Below are positions 9,901 through 18,349 of a DNA stretch of 64,000 bases, one piece after another. Within the stretch, counting starts at the first letter, position 1. Every line of letters begins with the position of its first letter. The stretch spans positions 1 through 64,000 of the forward strand of contig JAGABX010000059.1 in NCBI GenBank assembly GCA_017614395.1. Reading direction: 5' to 3'. Under the pieces are notes generated by a model. The model was given only the letters and a program-made list of their open reading frames with translations, ran no database searches and was not told where the DNA came from. The stretch comes from Eubacterium sp. (GTDB lineage Bacteria; Bacillota; Clostridia; Lachnospirales; Lachnospiraceae). The translations under genes were made by a program, and so were the position numbers.

Positions 9901-12900
9901 TCGAGGGTTCGGAAACAGCATATATATCCAGTTTGCTGTCCTTCAGATAAAATGATACAGACCGGTTTGATCCCGTAACATCAGTTGTGGCAGGCAACTT
10001 GGAATGCTTCGCCTGCGCCTCATCCGGAGCCGGTATCCCGTTTTTGGCATCGTACATCATATATCCCGTTACCGGCTTAACAGAAAGCTCATAGAACCAT
10101 TTATCAGTGACAGTCAGGGCGGATGGCGTAACTGTTGTCGGGGAGCCGCCCTTTTTCTCCAGTACATTGATAACAAACATATTATCATCCAGCTGTTTTT
10201 GGAGAACGGTAAAATCAACTATTCTGCTGCCCTTGAAATTCCCGGTCCCGAGTACCGTAACATGACCGTCCTCCCCAACACCGCCGTTTGTAGGCTGTGT
10301 CTGAGTAGACAAAGTAAAATCTGTTCCTTTACTGAGATTTTTTCTTAACGGATCTGTGGATGCAGTATCAAATGTGAGTTTTATCTGATCATTTACAACG
10401 ATATCCGTTCCTTTGTAATTGAATTGTAACTCGGCTGAATTACCATTATCCTGAACCATTTCTCCGTTGATATCATATTGCCTGATCGTGAAATAAGCTG
10501 TCGCGCTGCCGGTATAACTTCCTCTCGCTCCAACGGTATCCTCTGATATTGTGACATACGCTCTGGTTCCTGCATTTATGTTGTCATGATATGTTATATG
10601 GTACTTGTCTGTCGGATCTGCATACTCTGAACTGTCAACGATAGTGCCGTCTGCTAACTTAATACCGATGATAGAAGGCTCCTTCTCCTCTCCTGAATAT
10701 TCATAGTTATAATTCGCTTCACTCTGCAGTGTTATTGTCGCTCCAACCAAACTCTTTTTCTGAGTATTGAAATTAAACGTTATGATTTCGCTGGCATTTC
10801 CGGCCTTGTCCTTCGCCATTGCAGCACAATACAACGGAGTATTCGCCGTCTTCCCGGTAAGTGTGAATTTCCCGTCAGAACTCGTAATCCCGCTTTCCAG
10901 ATCTGCTGTCGTAATCGTGCCGGACAGCGGGGATGTGGATACAAGGAGGTAATACAGATTGATCCCGCTATCAGCATCTGTGGAAGTGATTGTTATTTTT
11001 GCCCCGTCAACAGTCGGCACAACCGTCTTCTCTGGATCAGTTGGTTTAACCTTATCAAGGCGCAGTTTTCCCGTTGAGATATAGCTTTCATTTCCGACAT
11101 TATCCGTTATTTTTGCGTATATTATCTGAACAGGCTGATCCTTGATTTTAATTCCGGTCGTTCCTCCGGTGTATGCTGTCCATGCTCCTCCTGTAGTTAC
11201 AACTTTCAATGAAGCCTCTGAAGTATAGCTCTGATCACTGATATAATATTCGACACTTTTTACCTTCGAATCCGCATCCTGACCTATAATGGTAAACATA
11301 GAGTTTTCATCATTAGTAAGCCATGCATCAGGATCTGAAGAACCATTATTTTTGTTCAATGTAGTCCACGGATTCCCGCTTCTACCGACGATATTGATCT
11401 CCCCTGTCGGAGGTGTAGCGTCAATCTGAACCTTCGCGTATCTCGCGCGCCCCTTTGTCAGACCGGTCGTATCATCAGAAAATGCATAAATATGACCTGT
11501 TGATTTTTCCTTCAGGTAGAAATAAACATGATGGATTCCCTTCTCGTTTATAACAATTTCGTCAACAGGGTCTTTACTTGTCGGAACATTATCTGCCGAA
11601 GTTGCCTGATAAAGATTATAATTATCCTTATCTTTTGCGGCAATTGTCACAGATTTAAACCATCCGTTACCCGTTGTTCCGATCTTACCCTCATCAACAT
11701 CCGTGCCACCTGCATCCTTAACGGTATATAAATCCGACGTGGATCCTGTTCCTGTCCGTGTCAGAAGTTTTTGCATCACTGTAAACTTAACTGTTCTCGT
11801 TCCGGTAAAGTTTTTACTTTTAGCAGTGATCGTAACGCTTCCTCCGTCCTTCCCGACAAAACCTGACGACGGGCTCGGCGTACCGACTGTGTAATCAGTA
11901 TCTTTTGTCAAAGTTACTACAGGACTATCAGTACTCGACAAACTGGCAACATCCTTGTCATACAGTTCCACCTTCAGTTTAGGTGTTTGTGACGCACCGG
12001 TATAATACAGATCTCCATCCTGCACAGCCTTAATATGAGTTCCACTGAGATTGTATGGTTTTATCGTGAACTTCAGTGTTTTCTTGCCGGAATAACCACC
12101 TGTTCCCTCTACTTTGACAATCGGGGGATTATCATCTGTCGATTTCGCACAGTTTATATTTCTTTCATAACTAACAGTATAATCAGTACCTTTTCTCAAC
12201 TCATTATCGCCATAAACAACCTTAACTTCAGGCTCTATACCCTTGCCCGTATAGGTGAACGAATCCTCAAGCAATGATATATCTCCCTTGGTTATGCTTT
12301 TTTTCGCAGTTGTAAAATCTCCTCCCCTGTATTCCTGATTTCCGGCCTTATCAATAACAATGACTCCGCAATAATACTTTGTATTCGGACTCAAACCGGA
12401 CATGGTAAACACACCTGTCGATACTGAAGTCGCGGTTTTTAATTTCTCATCTGAACTTGAGACAGCTGCATTTATATTCGCTATCGATCCGACAACACTG
12501 TTATCCAGAGTCACATCATCTCCGTTCACAATTGCCGGTGTATAGTAAAACCTATATGAATCAATTCCGCTGCCGAGTCCACTTGCGGGTGTACTATGCG
12601 TTTTGTAATCCTCAGCATTCACCTTGAATGTCGCGGCTGTATCAATAACCCCCTCGCCTTCCGGATCCACACTGCTGATTGTCGGGTTTACCGCATCACA
12701 TACGATCAAATCAGAACACAGATAGGATACATTCCCGACCTTGTCCGTCAATTTCACATATACAACCTGAAATTCATTTTGAGTAAGCTTTGGTTTATCA
12801 GTTCCATCATAGTCAGTCCATGTCCAGCCTTTTGTTTTGATCTCCGCCTCAGTTAATGCAGTCTTTGCATCATCTCCGGTCAAAATGTAATACTGAACGC

Positions 12901-15016
12901 CATGTGAACTTGCCAATCCCTGTTCATCCGAACCTGTTATCGAGATTTCATCCTTTGTTTTAGTTATATATACCGGGTCAGATGAGATAGATGTTTGAAG
13001 CGATGTCCATGTCTTCGTACCTACAGAGATAGTTCCGGTTGGCAATTTTGCATCTATTTTAGCAGTGATTGCCTTTGCGTGTCCCTTGGTTATTTCTGAT
13101 GAAGTAACAGCATAAATATGACCATATGTTGTATCTTTCAGGTAAAAGTATTTCGTCTGATCTGAAACAGTTCCACTTGTACCCGTAAAACTCAATTCAT
13201 TGACTTTTGTTCCGAGCGCAGGATGTGCGATTGTTTCAGTTGTGGATTCATATAACTCATAACCGGATTTAGCAGTTACTACAACTTTTCGATAAGTATT
13301 ATTCTGAAGTTTCTCCAGTGTTATTTCTTCAGACTTTTCCTTGCCGTCACTATCTAGTGAATATCCGGTTATCTTGTACATGAGACTTCCGCCGGTTACT
13401 GTCTCAGTCAGCATTTTTTGTTTAACTGTAACTGTGATCGGCGTCGTGCCGGAAAAATTACCCTCTCCGGATGATGTGTATGCTCCTATTATGGAAAAAC
13501 TGCCGTTCATTCCTACTCCGGTTCCACCGGCGCTTTGAGGCTGTGTACAAGATGTTGGCAGAACGTAATCCTTCCCCTCTCCTTCCTCCAGTGCAATATC
13601 AACCCCTTCTTTTTCAAATTTGACGGTTATCGGGACATCACTTGGCTTAAAATCATTTCCTGTATAATATACATCTCCTGCAGGTGAATCCTTCTGTTTC
13701 GCCCTGACATACAGTGGATTCATGGCAAATGGATTGACAGTAAAGCTCGCGGAACTCTCACCAACCAGTCCTTTACCATCCACAGCAGTAACAACAACCT
13801 TATACTTTCCTTCCTTAGTTACACTCGTCAACCCGATTACATCGGGATATGTCCCCGTTTTATCCATTTTCCAGATATCAACTGTGTATTTGTCCGAATC
13901 CTTGTCAGGATACAATACATCTCCGCTTGACAGAGTTATTTTTGTCGCCGAAACAGTCTGTGCGGCTCCTGTGTAAGTCAGAGCAAATGAAGATGTATTA
14001 TTCAATTCAATTACGGCTCCGCTCAACGAATCCGGAGAAGTATTGACCTCAAGCGCAGTAGATGGAGATGATGCTTTATTATTTGTTCCCTCCTTTATTC
14101 GTTGCACAAAAAAGTATTTATTCGAACGTTTTAATCCGGTAAATCTCGGACTGTCCTGCCATGCTGATTCTAATATGTCGCTTGAACTCTGACCGAACTC
14201 ATAATACGCGTATTGGAATGAATATCCCTCTGTTGATGTCGGTGCTTTCAGCTCAACCGTTGTTGCAGTTACAGAAGAACTCCCCGATGCCAATTCCGGC
14301 TTTCCCGGTGCAGAAACAGCAAGTTTATTAATCTGTCCCTTACCCTCGAATGTGATGGTTGCCGTTGATGAAGCAAAACCGTAATTAGCATTGTCTATTG
14401 CAGCAGGTGTAAATATAATATCCCTTACTCCGGAGTTTTTATCACTATACTTTAAACCACCTTCTAAATTAACAACGCCTGTTCCGACCTTTCCTGACTT
14501 AATACGGACTTTGATATCAGAATCAGTAACATTTGTATTTCCATCGTAATCCTTCTCAACCTTGCCATCGATTGCAGAACTACCCTTGTATAATTCCAAA
14601 TCGCTTTCAGAGAGGATTCTTTTCTTAACATTGATTTTAACGTCCTCGGTTTCAACTTCCACAATCCCAGACCCGTTTGATGCAGTAATCTGAAAACGAT
14701 ATATATGTTCTCCTATGGAAAGCTTTCCAGGGCTCAACGTGTCACTGGTTGCACCGTCAATTTTAGTTGCGACCCCGGATTTCACCTCAAACCATAGTTT
14801 ATTAACAGTGGCTCCTTCTGCAGTTTCAGATGTCGCTGTGAGCTCCGGTGCATCATCATAATAAGATATTTCAGATGTTTTTGGCGTAACAGAAAGACTA
14901 AGGATCAATTCTCTCGCCGCCTTCGCCGTATTCTCTCTCCGCACAACCGAAGCAGGCACCGCTATCACCAGTGCCATTACCAAAGCTATTATCCTGCGTA
15001 TTATTCGTCTATCCAT
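6956..15016 (-). CDS. Giant exported repeat protein with Ig/MBG-like domains, Gly-rich linker and BspA-like leucine-rich repeats
   Basis: This 2686-residue protein starts with a signal peptide (basic DRRIIRRII, hydrophobic core, Ala-rich end near 34). The bulk is tandem beta-rich Ig/MBG-like domains in super-repeats of about 535 residues. An IDxxxPTG motif recurs near residues 660, 1200 and 1730, and YTG/YNG-type domain starts occur near 332, 912, 1425 and 1843. A YDG-type domain (KVYDGTTETA) and a Big_2-like domain follow. Next comes a segment with CxxC pairs (CTRCHH), then a Gly/Ser linker near 2328-2366, a Ser/Ala/Pro/Thr-rich stretch, and two or three BspA-type leucine-rich repeats from about 2565 to the end. 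No LPXTG, SLH or other anchor is visible, so the mode of surface attachment is unknown. Adhesion or host/substrate binding is the likely role. rsmI follows 15 bp downstream. Confidence 0.9.
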   Translation of the reverse strand: MDRRIIRRIIALVMALVIAVPASVVRRENTAKAARELILSLSVTPKTSEISYYDDAPELTATSETAEGATVNKLWFEVKSGVATKIDGATSDTLSPGKLSIGEHIYRFQITASNGSGIVEVETEDVKINVKKRILSESDLELYKGSSAIDGKVEKDYDGNTNVTDSDIKVRIKSGKVGTGVVNLEGGLKYSDKNSGVRDIIFTPAAIDNANYGFASSTATITFEGKGQINKLAVSAPGKPELASGSSSVTATTVELKAPTSTEGYSFQYAYYEFGQSSSDILESAWQDSPRFTGLKRSNKYFFVQRIKEGTNNKASSPSTALEVNTSPDSLSGAVIELNNTSSFALTYTGAAQTVSATKITLSSGDVLYPDKDSDKYTVDIWKMDKTGTYPDVIGLTSVTKEGKYKVVVTAVDGKGLVGESSASFTVNPFAMNPLYVRAKQKDSPAGDVYYTGNDFKPSDVPITVKFEKEGVDIALEEGEGKDYVLPTSCTQPQSAGGTGVGMNGSFSIIGAYTSSGEGNFSGTTPITVTVKQKMLTETVTGGSLMYKITGYSLDSDGKEKSEEITLEKLQNNTYRKVVVTAKSGYELYESTTETIAHPALGTKVNELSFTGTSGTVSDQTKYFYLKDTTYGHIYAVTSSEITKGHAKAITAKIDAKLPTGTISVGTKTWTSLQTSISSDPVYITKTKDEISITGSDEQGLASSHGVQYYILTGDDAKTALTEAEIKTKGWTWTDYDGTDKPKLTQNEFQVVYVKLTDKVGNVSYLCSDLIVCDAVNPTISSVDPEGEGVIDTAATFKVNAEDYKTHSTPASGLGSGIDSYRFYYTPAIVNGDDVTLDNSVVGSIANINAAVSSSDEKLKTATSVSTGVFTMSGLSPNTKYYCGVIVIDKAGNQEYRGGDFTTAKKSITKGDISLLEDSFTYTGKGIEPEVKVVYGDNELRKGTDYTVSYERNINCAKSTDDNPPIVKVEGTGGYSGKKTLKFTIKPYNLSGTHIKAVQDGDLYYTGASQTPKLKVELYDKDVASLSSTDSPVVTLTKDTDYTVGTPSPSSGFVGKDGGSVTITAKSKNFTGTRTVKFTVMQKLLTRTGTGSTSDLYTVKDAGGTDVDEGKIGTTGNGWFKSVTIAAKDKDNYNLYQATSADNVPTSKDPVDEIVINEKGIHHVYFYLKEKSTGHIYAFSDDTTGLTKGRARYAKVQIDATPPTGEINIVGRSGNPWTTLNKNNGSSDPDAWLTNDENSMFTIIGQDADSKVKSVEYYISDQSYTSEASLKVVTTGGAWTAYTGGTTGIKIKDQPVQIIYAKITDNVGNESYISTGKLRLDKVKPTDPEKTVVPTVDGAKITITSTDADSGINLYYLLVSTSPLSGTITTADLESGITSSDGKFTLTGKTANTPLYCAAMAKDKAGNASEIITFNFNTQKKSLVGATITLQSEANYNYEYSGEEKEPSIIGIKLADGTIVDSSEYADPTDKYHITYHDNINAGTRAYVTISEDTVGARGSYTGSATAYFTIRQYDINGEMVQDNGNSAELQFNYKGTDIVVNDQIKLTFDTASTDPLRKNLSKGTDFTLSTQTQPTNGGVGEDGHVTVLGTGNFKGSRIVDFTVLQKQLDDNMFVINVLEKKGGSPTTVTPSALTVTDKWFYELSVKPVTGYMMYDAKNGIPAPDEAQAKHSKLPATTDVTGSNRSVSFYLKDSKLDIYAVSEPSTDLDSLLRKKGAGRVIKYRIDRTAPTGTMQFGSNSNVWSTFPATDTKTTTTFTNDSITITGDDGNQSGVDESATKYYISETKFGSSDNMEALSWNDYDPNNKPTLTPNKEWYVYARIVDNTGNITYVSTGKLKYTTDFKDATVTLSKDSFVYNGKEQIPEVTVKMGKTVLDSSAYTVSVKDPADATASNGTTVGTVTLLITDNADSSNVITATYTITKAELTPSMVPATPGGKLTKVYDGTTETATTTGGGLKINLDGICYKDAGSTTPDDVSIDNTKAVYSYGDKNVGDNIPVTVTGLELTGADAANYELNETTLTEPLGKITQKQATITVAAGENKDTFTRTYGVDPFSITGGITYDGANDGGGTLQFTSSDTDIATVDSTGNVTIKKVGTGKVYIYVTATEGRNYLAVGDSGKGIITINISKSDNPPNKPTSPLSVDLATATVRDSQSWLPVGWTWIETSDPRYVSTPTAENSADTVLPEGAELDVRAVYTATDKDNYTDESRYVPVRIIKADHNHVAGEVIFNISEGEYAPTCTEAGLGHTECKYVKGDGTICGIIMQRNVVVPALGHNYVHVRKEPTYATSGSEYDECTRCHHIINRVVIPQLTPAPIPKTPAPTSPSGGGGSGGGGGSGGGGGSGGGGGSGGGGGGSGGGGGGDASGTPLPGISAAPSGSPMPTASAFPTVPPMPTASAAATNAPGSTTAPVASAEPGSTSAPAPTATATTETRVEMQRDDSGNVVSTTTTTTVKEPNGTTTVTKIVEYTSNGVQELRSETSYQNGNVTITEQTTQLNGDYVKTVTEEVGGKPASIERINSKNDTMQVMTFSVSSKGNLTLQTIGTETPKEDLVVPATITANGVTYPVTAIAKGAFKNRTKLKSAKIGNNVTSIGSSAFEKATGMTKMSIGTGVTKIGSKACKGAKRLARVDVYSTHIDSIGSKAFDGIAPDVVFYIAGSKKEFKATKKKLKAAGAPKGAKFKRM
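7920..8035 (-). repeat. Gly-rich linker encoded by GGN-type tandem codons
   Basis: Inside the giant gene, near-perfect short repeats of ccgccgccaccggagcc type encode runs of four to six Gly separated by single Ser. This is a flexible spacer between the beta-domain array and the C-terminal leucine-rich repeats. Such a repeat tract can change length by slippage. The run lengths vary between units. Confidence 0.85.
9480..14025 (-). repeat. Three protein super-repeats of about 535 residues (about 1.6 kb each)
   Basis: Within the giant gene the same domain order recurs three times: a YTG-type MBG-like domain, a second beta domain ending in QKxLT/QKQL, a FYLKD...IYA segment, an IDxxxPTG segment, a YYI...W..Y domain ending in DxxGNxxY, and a YYC...DKAGN domain. 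The third copy runs into a shortened fourth start. The units have diverged at DNA level, so this is old duplication. Boundaries are approximate. Confidence 0.75.
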
Positions 15017-15105
15017 GGCTCTCTCCTTGCCTAATTCTCAAAACCAACAGCCAAAATACATATAACTACACCATATTATCGTATCTAAATTAACAACTGT
15101 TATAA

Positions 15106-15510
15106 TTAGATCAAATACCCCTTTATCAGTTTATCATCGTAATTACCAAGCACATATCCACATGTGTCCATAAAATCATTTAGCGAGGTTTTTTTGAAGA
15201 TGTCTTTATACTCAATTCCAAATCTGTTATGTGCAATATCGATTAAATCAGCCAATAATTCAAGCTGCCTTATATCCGGTTCAATACCTGTTCCTGTATT
15301 ATAATTGGTTCCCAATTCCATATTTGCCTTTCTTGCCGAGTCGGTTCCCTGAAAATGTACACTATATGCATATTCATTATTCAGTATTCCCTGTCCCTGT
15401 TTGCTCGACAACAATAACGACCATGCATCATCATAATCGTACCCCATTCGCATCGCCCCAAGGAAAAAACCAGCTACTTTTTCGTTTATCAATTCCTGAT
15501 CAGAAATCAT
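15106..15510 (-). CDS. Unknown protein coupled to the DUF3990 gene (possible antitoxin)
   Basis: I do not recognise this 134-residue acidic protein. It starts at the ATG at 15510, whose ATGA overlaps the stop codon of the upstream DUF3990 gene. A GGAGG box sits 7 bases ahead, inside that gene. A longer frame upstream exists but overlaps the DUF3990 gene by 64 bases and has no better signal. The sequence is probably helical (EKVAGFFLGAMRMGYDYDDA; LELLADLIDIAHNRFGI) with no membrane segment. Tight coupling to an ART-like gene suggests an antidote or partner role, but this is inference from position only. Confidence 0.7.
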   Translation of the reverse strand: MISDQELINEKVAGFFLGAMRMGYDYDDAWSLLLSSKQGQGILNNEYAYSVHFQGTDSARKANMELGTNYNTGTGIEPDIRQLELLADLIDIAHNRFGIEYKDIFKKTSLNDFMDTCGYVLGNYDDKLIKGYLI

Positions 15511-16175
15511 TTTAATTCCTCCAGATAATCCGTCAGATACTTCCCGTTCGAACGGTTTTTTCTGACACATGCGTTAAACCCATCATCTGCTTCATTTTTT
15601 CTGGATAGAAACCGGTTTCTGTATCTGGAAAAATCATTAACCTTATATGAGTCATTATATTTTAAATGATCAAATGCTTTTTCAGACACTATCACAAACT
15701 GCCGGTTCAGATGCCCAAGCCTGGTTGCTTCCCATATGGCTTTATCCGTACAAGCATCATCCATAAACCTCGCAATGATACGACTATATGTGTCATCACA
15801 TCTCCAACCATATATACAGTCAAACAAAGCCGTATCGATCAGATACTCTTTCTGAAGAATACTTAATTCATTACCCTTCAAATTCGGTTCTCTGCATGTA
15901 GCAGTCAGGACAATCCAATAGATTATGTCCCTCTTTTCAAAATCTAATACATTCAAATCACGAGTATCCAATGAATATCGGTTGACAAATCCTACACCGG
16001 TTGAATTAAACGGAGAACAAGCCCACTCTTTTGCAAGTTCTTCATTTTTAATTGACACAGAATAAAATCCTCTGCCATAATCATTGTTGATCTCACCCTT
16101 TCCATAGACAGGTCGTTCAACAATATCTTTCGAGCCATGACAGATTTCAATTTGATCATATTTTTTGTAAAGCAT
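15507..16175 (-). CDS. DUF3990 family protein, ADP-ribosyltransferase-like (possible toxin)
   Basis: The 222-residue protein has the DUF3990 layout: a short beta strand ending in His13-Gly-Ser, the DYGRGFY motif (Asp32-Tyr38), AKEWA at 48-52, and a later NRQFVIVSEKAF segment. Published sequence analyses place DUF3990 in the ADP-ribosyltransferase fold and often in toxin settings. If active here, it would modify a target in the cytosol using NAD+. The ATG has only a weak CGGAAA-type ribosome binding site. The next gene overlaps it by 4 bases (ATGA), as in toxin-antitoxin pairs. No secretion signal is seen. Activity and target cannot be read from the sequence. Confidence 0.72.
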   Translation of the reverse strand: MLYKKYDQIEICHGSKDIVERPVYGKGEINNDYGRGFYSVSIKNEELAKEWACSPFNSTGVGFVNRYSLDTRDLNVLDFEKRDIIYWIVLTATCREPNLKGNELSILQKEYLIDTALFDCIYGWRCDDTYSRIIARFMDDACTDKAIWEATRLGHLNRQFVIVSEKAFDHLKYNDSYKVNDFSRYRNRFLSRKNEADDGFNACVRKNRSNGKYLTDYLEELK

Positions 16176-16405
16176 TTTCCGAAGGTTTTGGATACTTTAT
16201 CCTGCTGTTTCCCATAATACCACTGCCCTTTCACACTTTTATGGCATTTTCAAACCAAATGCTGATATATTCTCACACATCACACGAGGATTTGCCGTAA
16301 AAAGCCAAAAAACACGTTCATCCTACTATATCGGCTAAAAACGCCATTTTCATTATACCACATCTATGACTTTTTGCACAAGAGAAAACTCAGAAAAATC
16401 TGTTA

Positions 16406-16434
16406 TTGATTTTCTGATGCATATATAGTATAAT
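16406..16434 (+). promoter_or_regulatory. Sigma-A-type promoter of the yihY-like gene
   Basis: TTGATT at 16406-16411, 17-bp spacer, and a perfect TATAAT at 16429-16434. Predicted transcription start is near 16441. Confidence 0.75.
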
Positions 16435-16440
16435 TGGCAA

Positions 16441-16480
16441 CGGAAACATACGAAAATATTACATGTTTCGTATATTTCCG
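16441..16480 (+). promoter_or_regulatory. 5'-terminal stem-loop in the yihY-like leader
   Basis: CGGAAA-C-ATACGAAA (16441-16455) pairs with TTTCGTAT-A-TTTCCG (16466-16480): 14 base pairs with one mismatch and a 10-base loop. It begins where transcription should start, so it could be an mRNA-stabilising 5' hairpin or an operator. Confidence 0.6.
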
Positions 16481-16509
16481 TCGAAAAAGTCATTTTTAGG
16501 GGAAAAAGT

Positions 16510-17607
16510 ATGTCATTTAAAGCTCCGCTGGATACAAAAAATATCTATCTTTGGATAATCAGCCGCATCGGTAAACACAAGGTCTCCATACACGCAGGGC
16601 ACACCTCATTCTTTGTGCTGCTCTCTGTTATCCCTTTTACCATGATATTGATACGTTTGTGCCTGATGCTGCCGGGAACCAACGAGGAGTTTTTTGACAG
16701 ACTACTGGACAGAATCGGACCCGGAATGATAAAAAATGTTATCGGTCCACTGGTACACGAAGAAATAACTCCAACCGGTGGTCTCTATGTGATCACAATT
16801 ATCCTGCTCCTTTGGGCAGGCTCAAAAGGAATAGACGGTCTCATGCAAGGTCTCGACAGCATATACGAAACACACATGAAACGCGGTTACATTAAACGGA
16901 GAGTGTTTTCCCTCATATACGTAGTCGGTTTTATCATTACTATTGTTGTCGGCATGGCAATGCTGGTATTAGGTGTAGCTCTCTACGATTTTATATCCAG
17001 CCATATAGATCTGCCGTTAGACGGGTTTTTGATGCAGTTCATACTGACTTATGGCCTGGCAATTTTTGTTTTTGTTTCGTTCTTTGTCATAATGTTCCGT
17101 TTCCTGCCGTATACGCCGACTGAAACAATGGAAGAAAAACTGGCACGGCACAAATACAACCGGGGAAGGCCGTTTCGTGAGCGAAAACGCAAACCAAAAT
17201 ATCGCTCAATAAAAAAAGAAATCCCGGGCGCAATAGTCACAGCAACAATGTGGATGACATTTACGAGATTATTTGGAATTTATGTCGAATATCGTTTAAA
17301 AAACCCTTCATATTACGGGGCATTCGCATCAATATTCCTTATGCTTTTGTGGGTTTATTTCTGTATGGTGTTCGTACTCATCGGAGCATTGTATAATAAC
17401 TACTCCTATAGGACAGGTGAATCCGCAACCAAGCATCTGTTTCTTGACTTTTTCAGACTGTTAGGATGGGCAGCAGGCAATTTTATCAACCTGTTTCGCA
17501 AAACGAAAAAAATCAAAAATCAATTAAAAAGCAATAAAAAAGAACCTGAAATCAATGATCAGAATGACGAAAGTCAGAATAACAATAACAAGAACAACGA
17601 TATCTAA
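16510..17607 (+). CDS. YihY/virulence factor BrkB family inner-membrane protein
   Basis: The 365-residue protein has about six membrane helices and the family features: AGHTSFFVLLSVIPFTMILI near the start, LLWAGSKGIDGLMQGLDSIY in the middle, and a final PSYYGAFASIFLMLLWVYFC helix. This family was once misnamed RNase BN. Its function is still poorly defined, with envelope or transport roles suggested. A charged cytosolic segment (RHKYNRGRPFRERKRK) separates the helices, and the C terminus is a long Asn/Asp/Lys-rich tail. AGGGG lies 8 bases before the ATG. Confidence 0.88.
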   Translation: MSFKAPLDTKNIYLWIISRIGKHKVSIHAGHTSFFVLLSVIPFTMILIRLCLMLPGTNEEFFDRLLDRIGPGMIKNVIGPLVHEEITPTGGLYVITIILLLWAGSKGIDGLMQGLDSIYETHMKRGYIKRRVFSLIYVVGFIITIVVGMAMLVLGVALYDFISSHIDLPLDGFLMQFILTYGLAIFVFVSFFVIMFRFLPYTPTETMEEKLARHKYNRGRPFRERKRKPKYRSIKKEIPGAIVTATMWMTFTRLFGIYVEYRLKNPSYYGAFASIFLMLLWVYFCMVFVLIGALYNNYSYRTGESATKHLFLDFFRLLGWAAGNFINLFRKTKKIKNQLKSNKKEPEINDQNDESQNNNNKNNDI

Positions 17608-17630
17608 AAAAAGATACCAAAAAAGAGTTA

Positions 17631-17888
17631 TTATTTAGGGTACTCATAAGGCTCTGCCTGTGAACGGTATCTTATGTTCCACATCGCCTGTGCTGCGGCG
17701 CAATACTGTTCAAAATCCTCAACCGGACCTTCTCTCTGTATCTGAGCGCCGCATTTGCATATCACAATCGCGCGTGCCAGCGTGCATGGAAAATTCAGCG
17801 GTGTTCCGCTCATTTTCGGCTGTCCTCCGCAAAACGGACACGTTTTCAACGACCATTCCTTGGCTAATCCGTCATCTATCTGGCTCAC
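17631..17888 (-). CDS. Small zinc-ribbon protein, Lar (restriction alleviation)-like
   Basis: The 85-residue protein has CPFCGG at 17-22, a second Cys pair (CKCGA) about 25 residues later, and an AAQAMWNIR segment near the end. This layout matches Lar-like zinc-ribbon proteins (CPFCGG ... CxxCGA ... AxxxWNxR), common in phage and mobile elements. The start is a GTG with GAGGGG 8 bases upstream. It converges on the yihY-like gene 23 bp away. A role in restriction alleviation cannot be assumed; many family members are uncharacterised. Confidence 0.65.
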   Translation of the reverse strand: MSQIDDGLAKEWSLKTCPFCGGQPKMSGTPLNFPCTLARAIVICKCGAQIQREGPVEDFEQYCAAAQAMWNIRYRSQAEPYEYPK

Positions 17889-17939
17889 TTTTAAGTCCCC
17901 TCAATCATTCCGGTTATGCATCCCTGATACGATGTTTCC

Positions 17940-18281
17940 TCACTCGCACAGTTTTTTCAATTCATCCCTCTTCGCCAACAACCGCTCGAGCAACGGCCCA
18001 TAGTCCATCTCCTTGCGCGGACGCAGGTTCTCCGTAATCTCGATCGCCGGCTCAGCAAGAGGTGTCAGCGACAGATTTGTCAACACACCCTTCAGCGCAT
18101 GCGCTGCCTCAAATGCCGCATCGAGATTATTCTCATCCAGTGCATTTTTCAGTGTGTCAAAATGCTTTTCATCAGGCACTGCGCCTACTAATCTCAAGTA
18201 AAACGCTTCATTGTCAAAACAGCGTCCCAACCCCTCATCAGTATTTGCTCCAAAACTGTTCAATGCATCAATTGTTAACAT
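17940..18281 (-). CDS. Stand-alone Hpt (histidine phosphotransfer) protein
   Basis: This 113-residue helical protein carries the Hpt signature AHALKGVLTNL with the phospho-accepting His61. It would shuttle phosphoryl groups between receiver domains of hybrid kinases and response regulators. It lies 68 bp downstream of a REC-GGDEF-EAL gene in the same orientation, so that receiver is a natural partner. Of the two hybrid kinases in the window, the FIST-type one (60731-63328) lacks its own Hpt. The functional link is inferred. Confidence 0.85.
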   Translation of the reverse strand: MLTIDALNSFGANTDEGLGRCFDNEAFYLRLVGAVPDEKHFDTLKNALDENNLDAAFEAAHALKGVLTNLSLTPLAEPAIEITENLRPRKEMDYGPLLERLLAKRDELKKLCE

Positions 18282-18349
18282 TTTTCTCCCTCCTAAAATT
18301 CTGTATAATTATCTGACTGAACCCGTCCGGTTGTCGATACCGAAAATAA

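Larger units (their letters stand above)
16176..16509. other. Divergent intergenic region
   Basis: This 334-bp AT-rich region separates the DUF3990 pair (minus strand) from the yihY-like gene (plus strand). It holds a clear plus-strand promoter (16406-16434) and a stem-loop (16441-16480). No convincing minus-strand promoter was found. Two loosely similar short inverted motifs, around 16290-16310 and 16330-16352, were not conclusive. Confidence 0.6.

Noticed and set aside
15510..15570. Upstream start of the DUF3990 partner gene
   Set aside because: It would overlap the DUF3990 gene by 64 bases without a better ribosome binding site. The ATG at 15510 sits in an ATGA overlap with GGAGG ahead.
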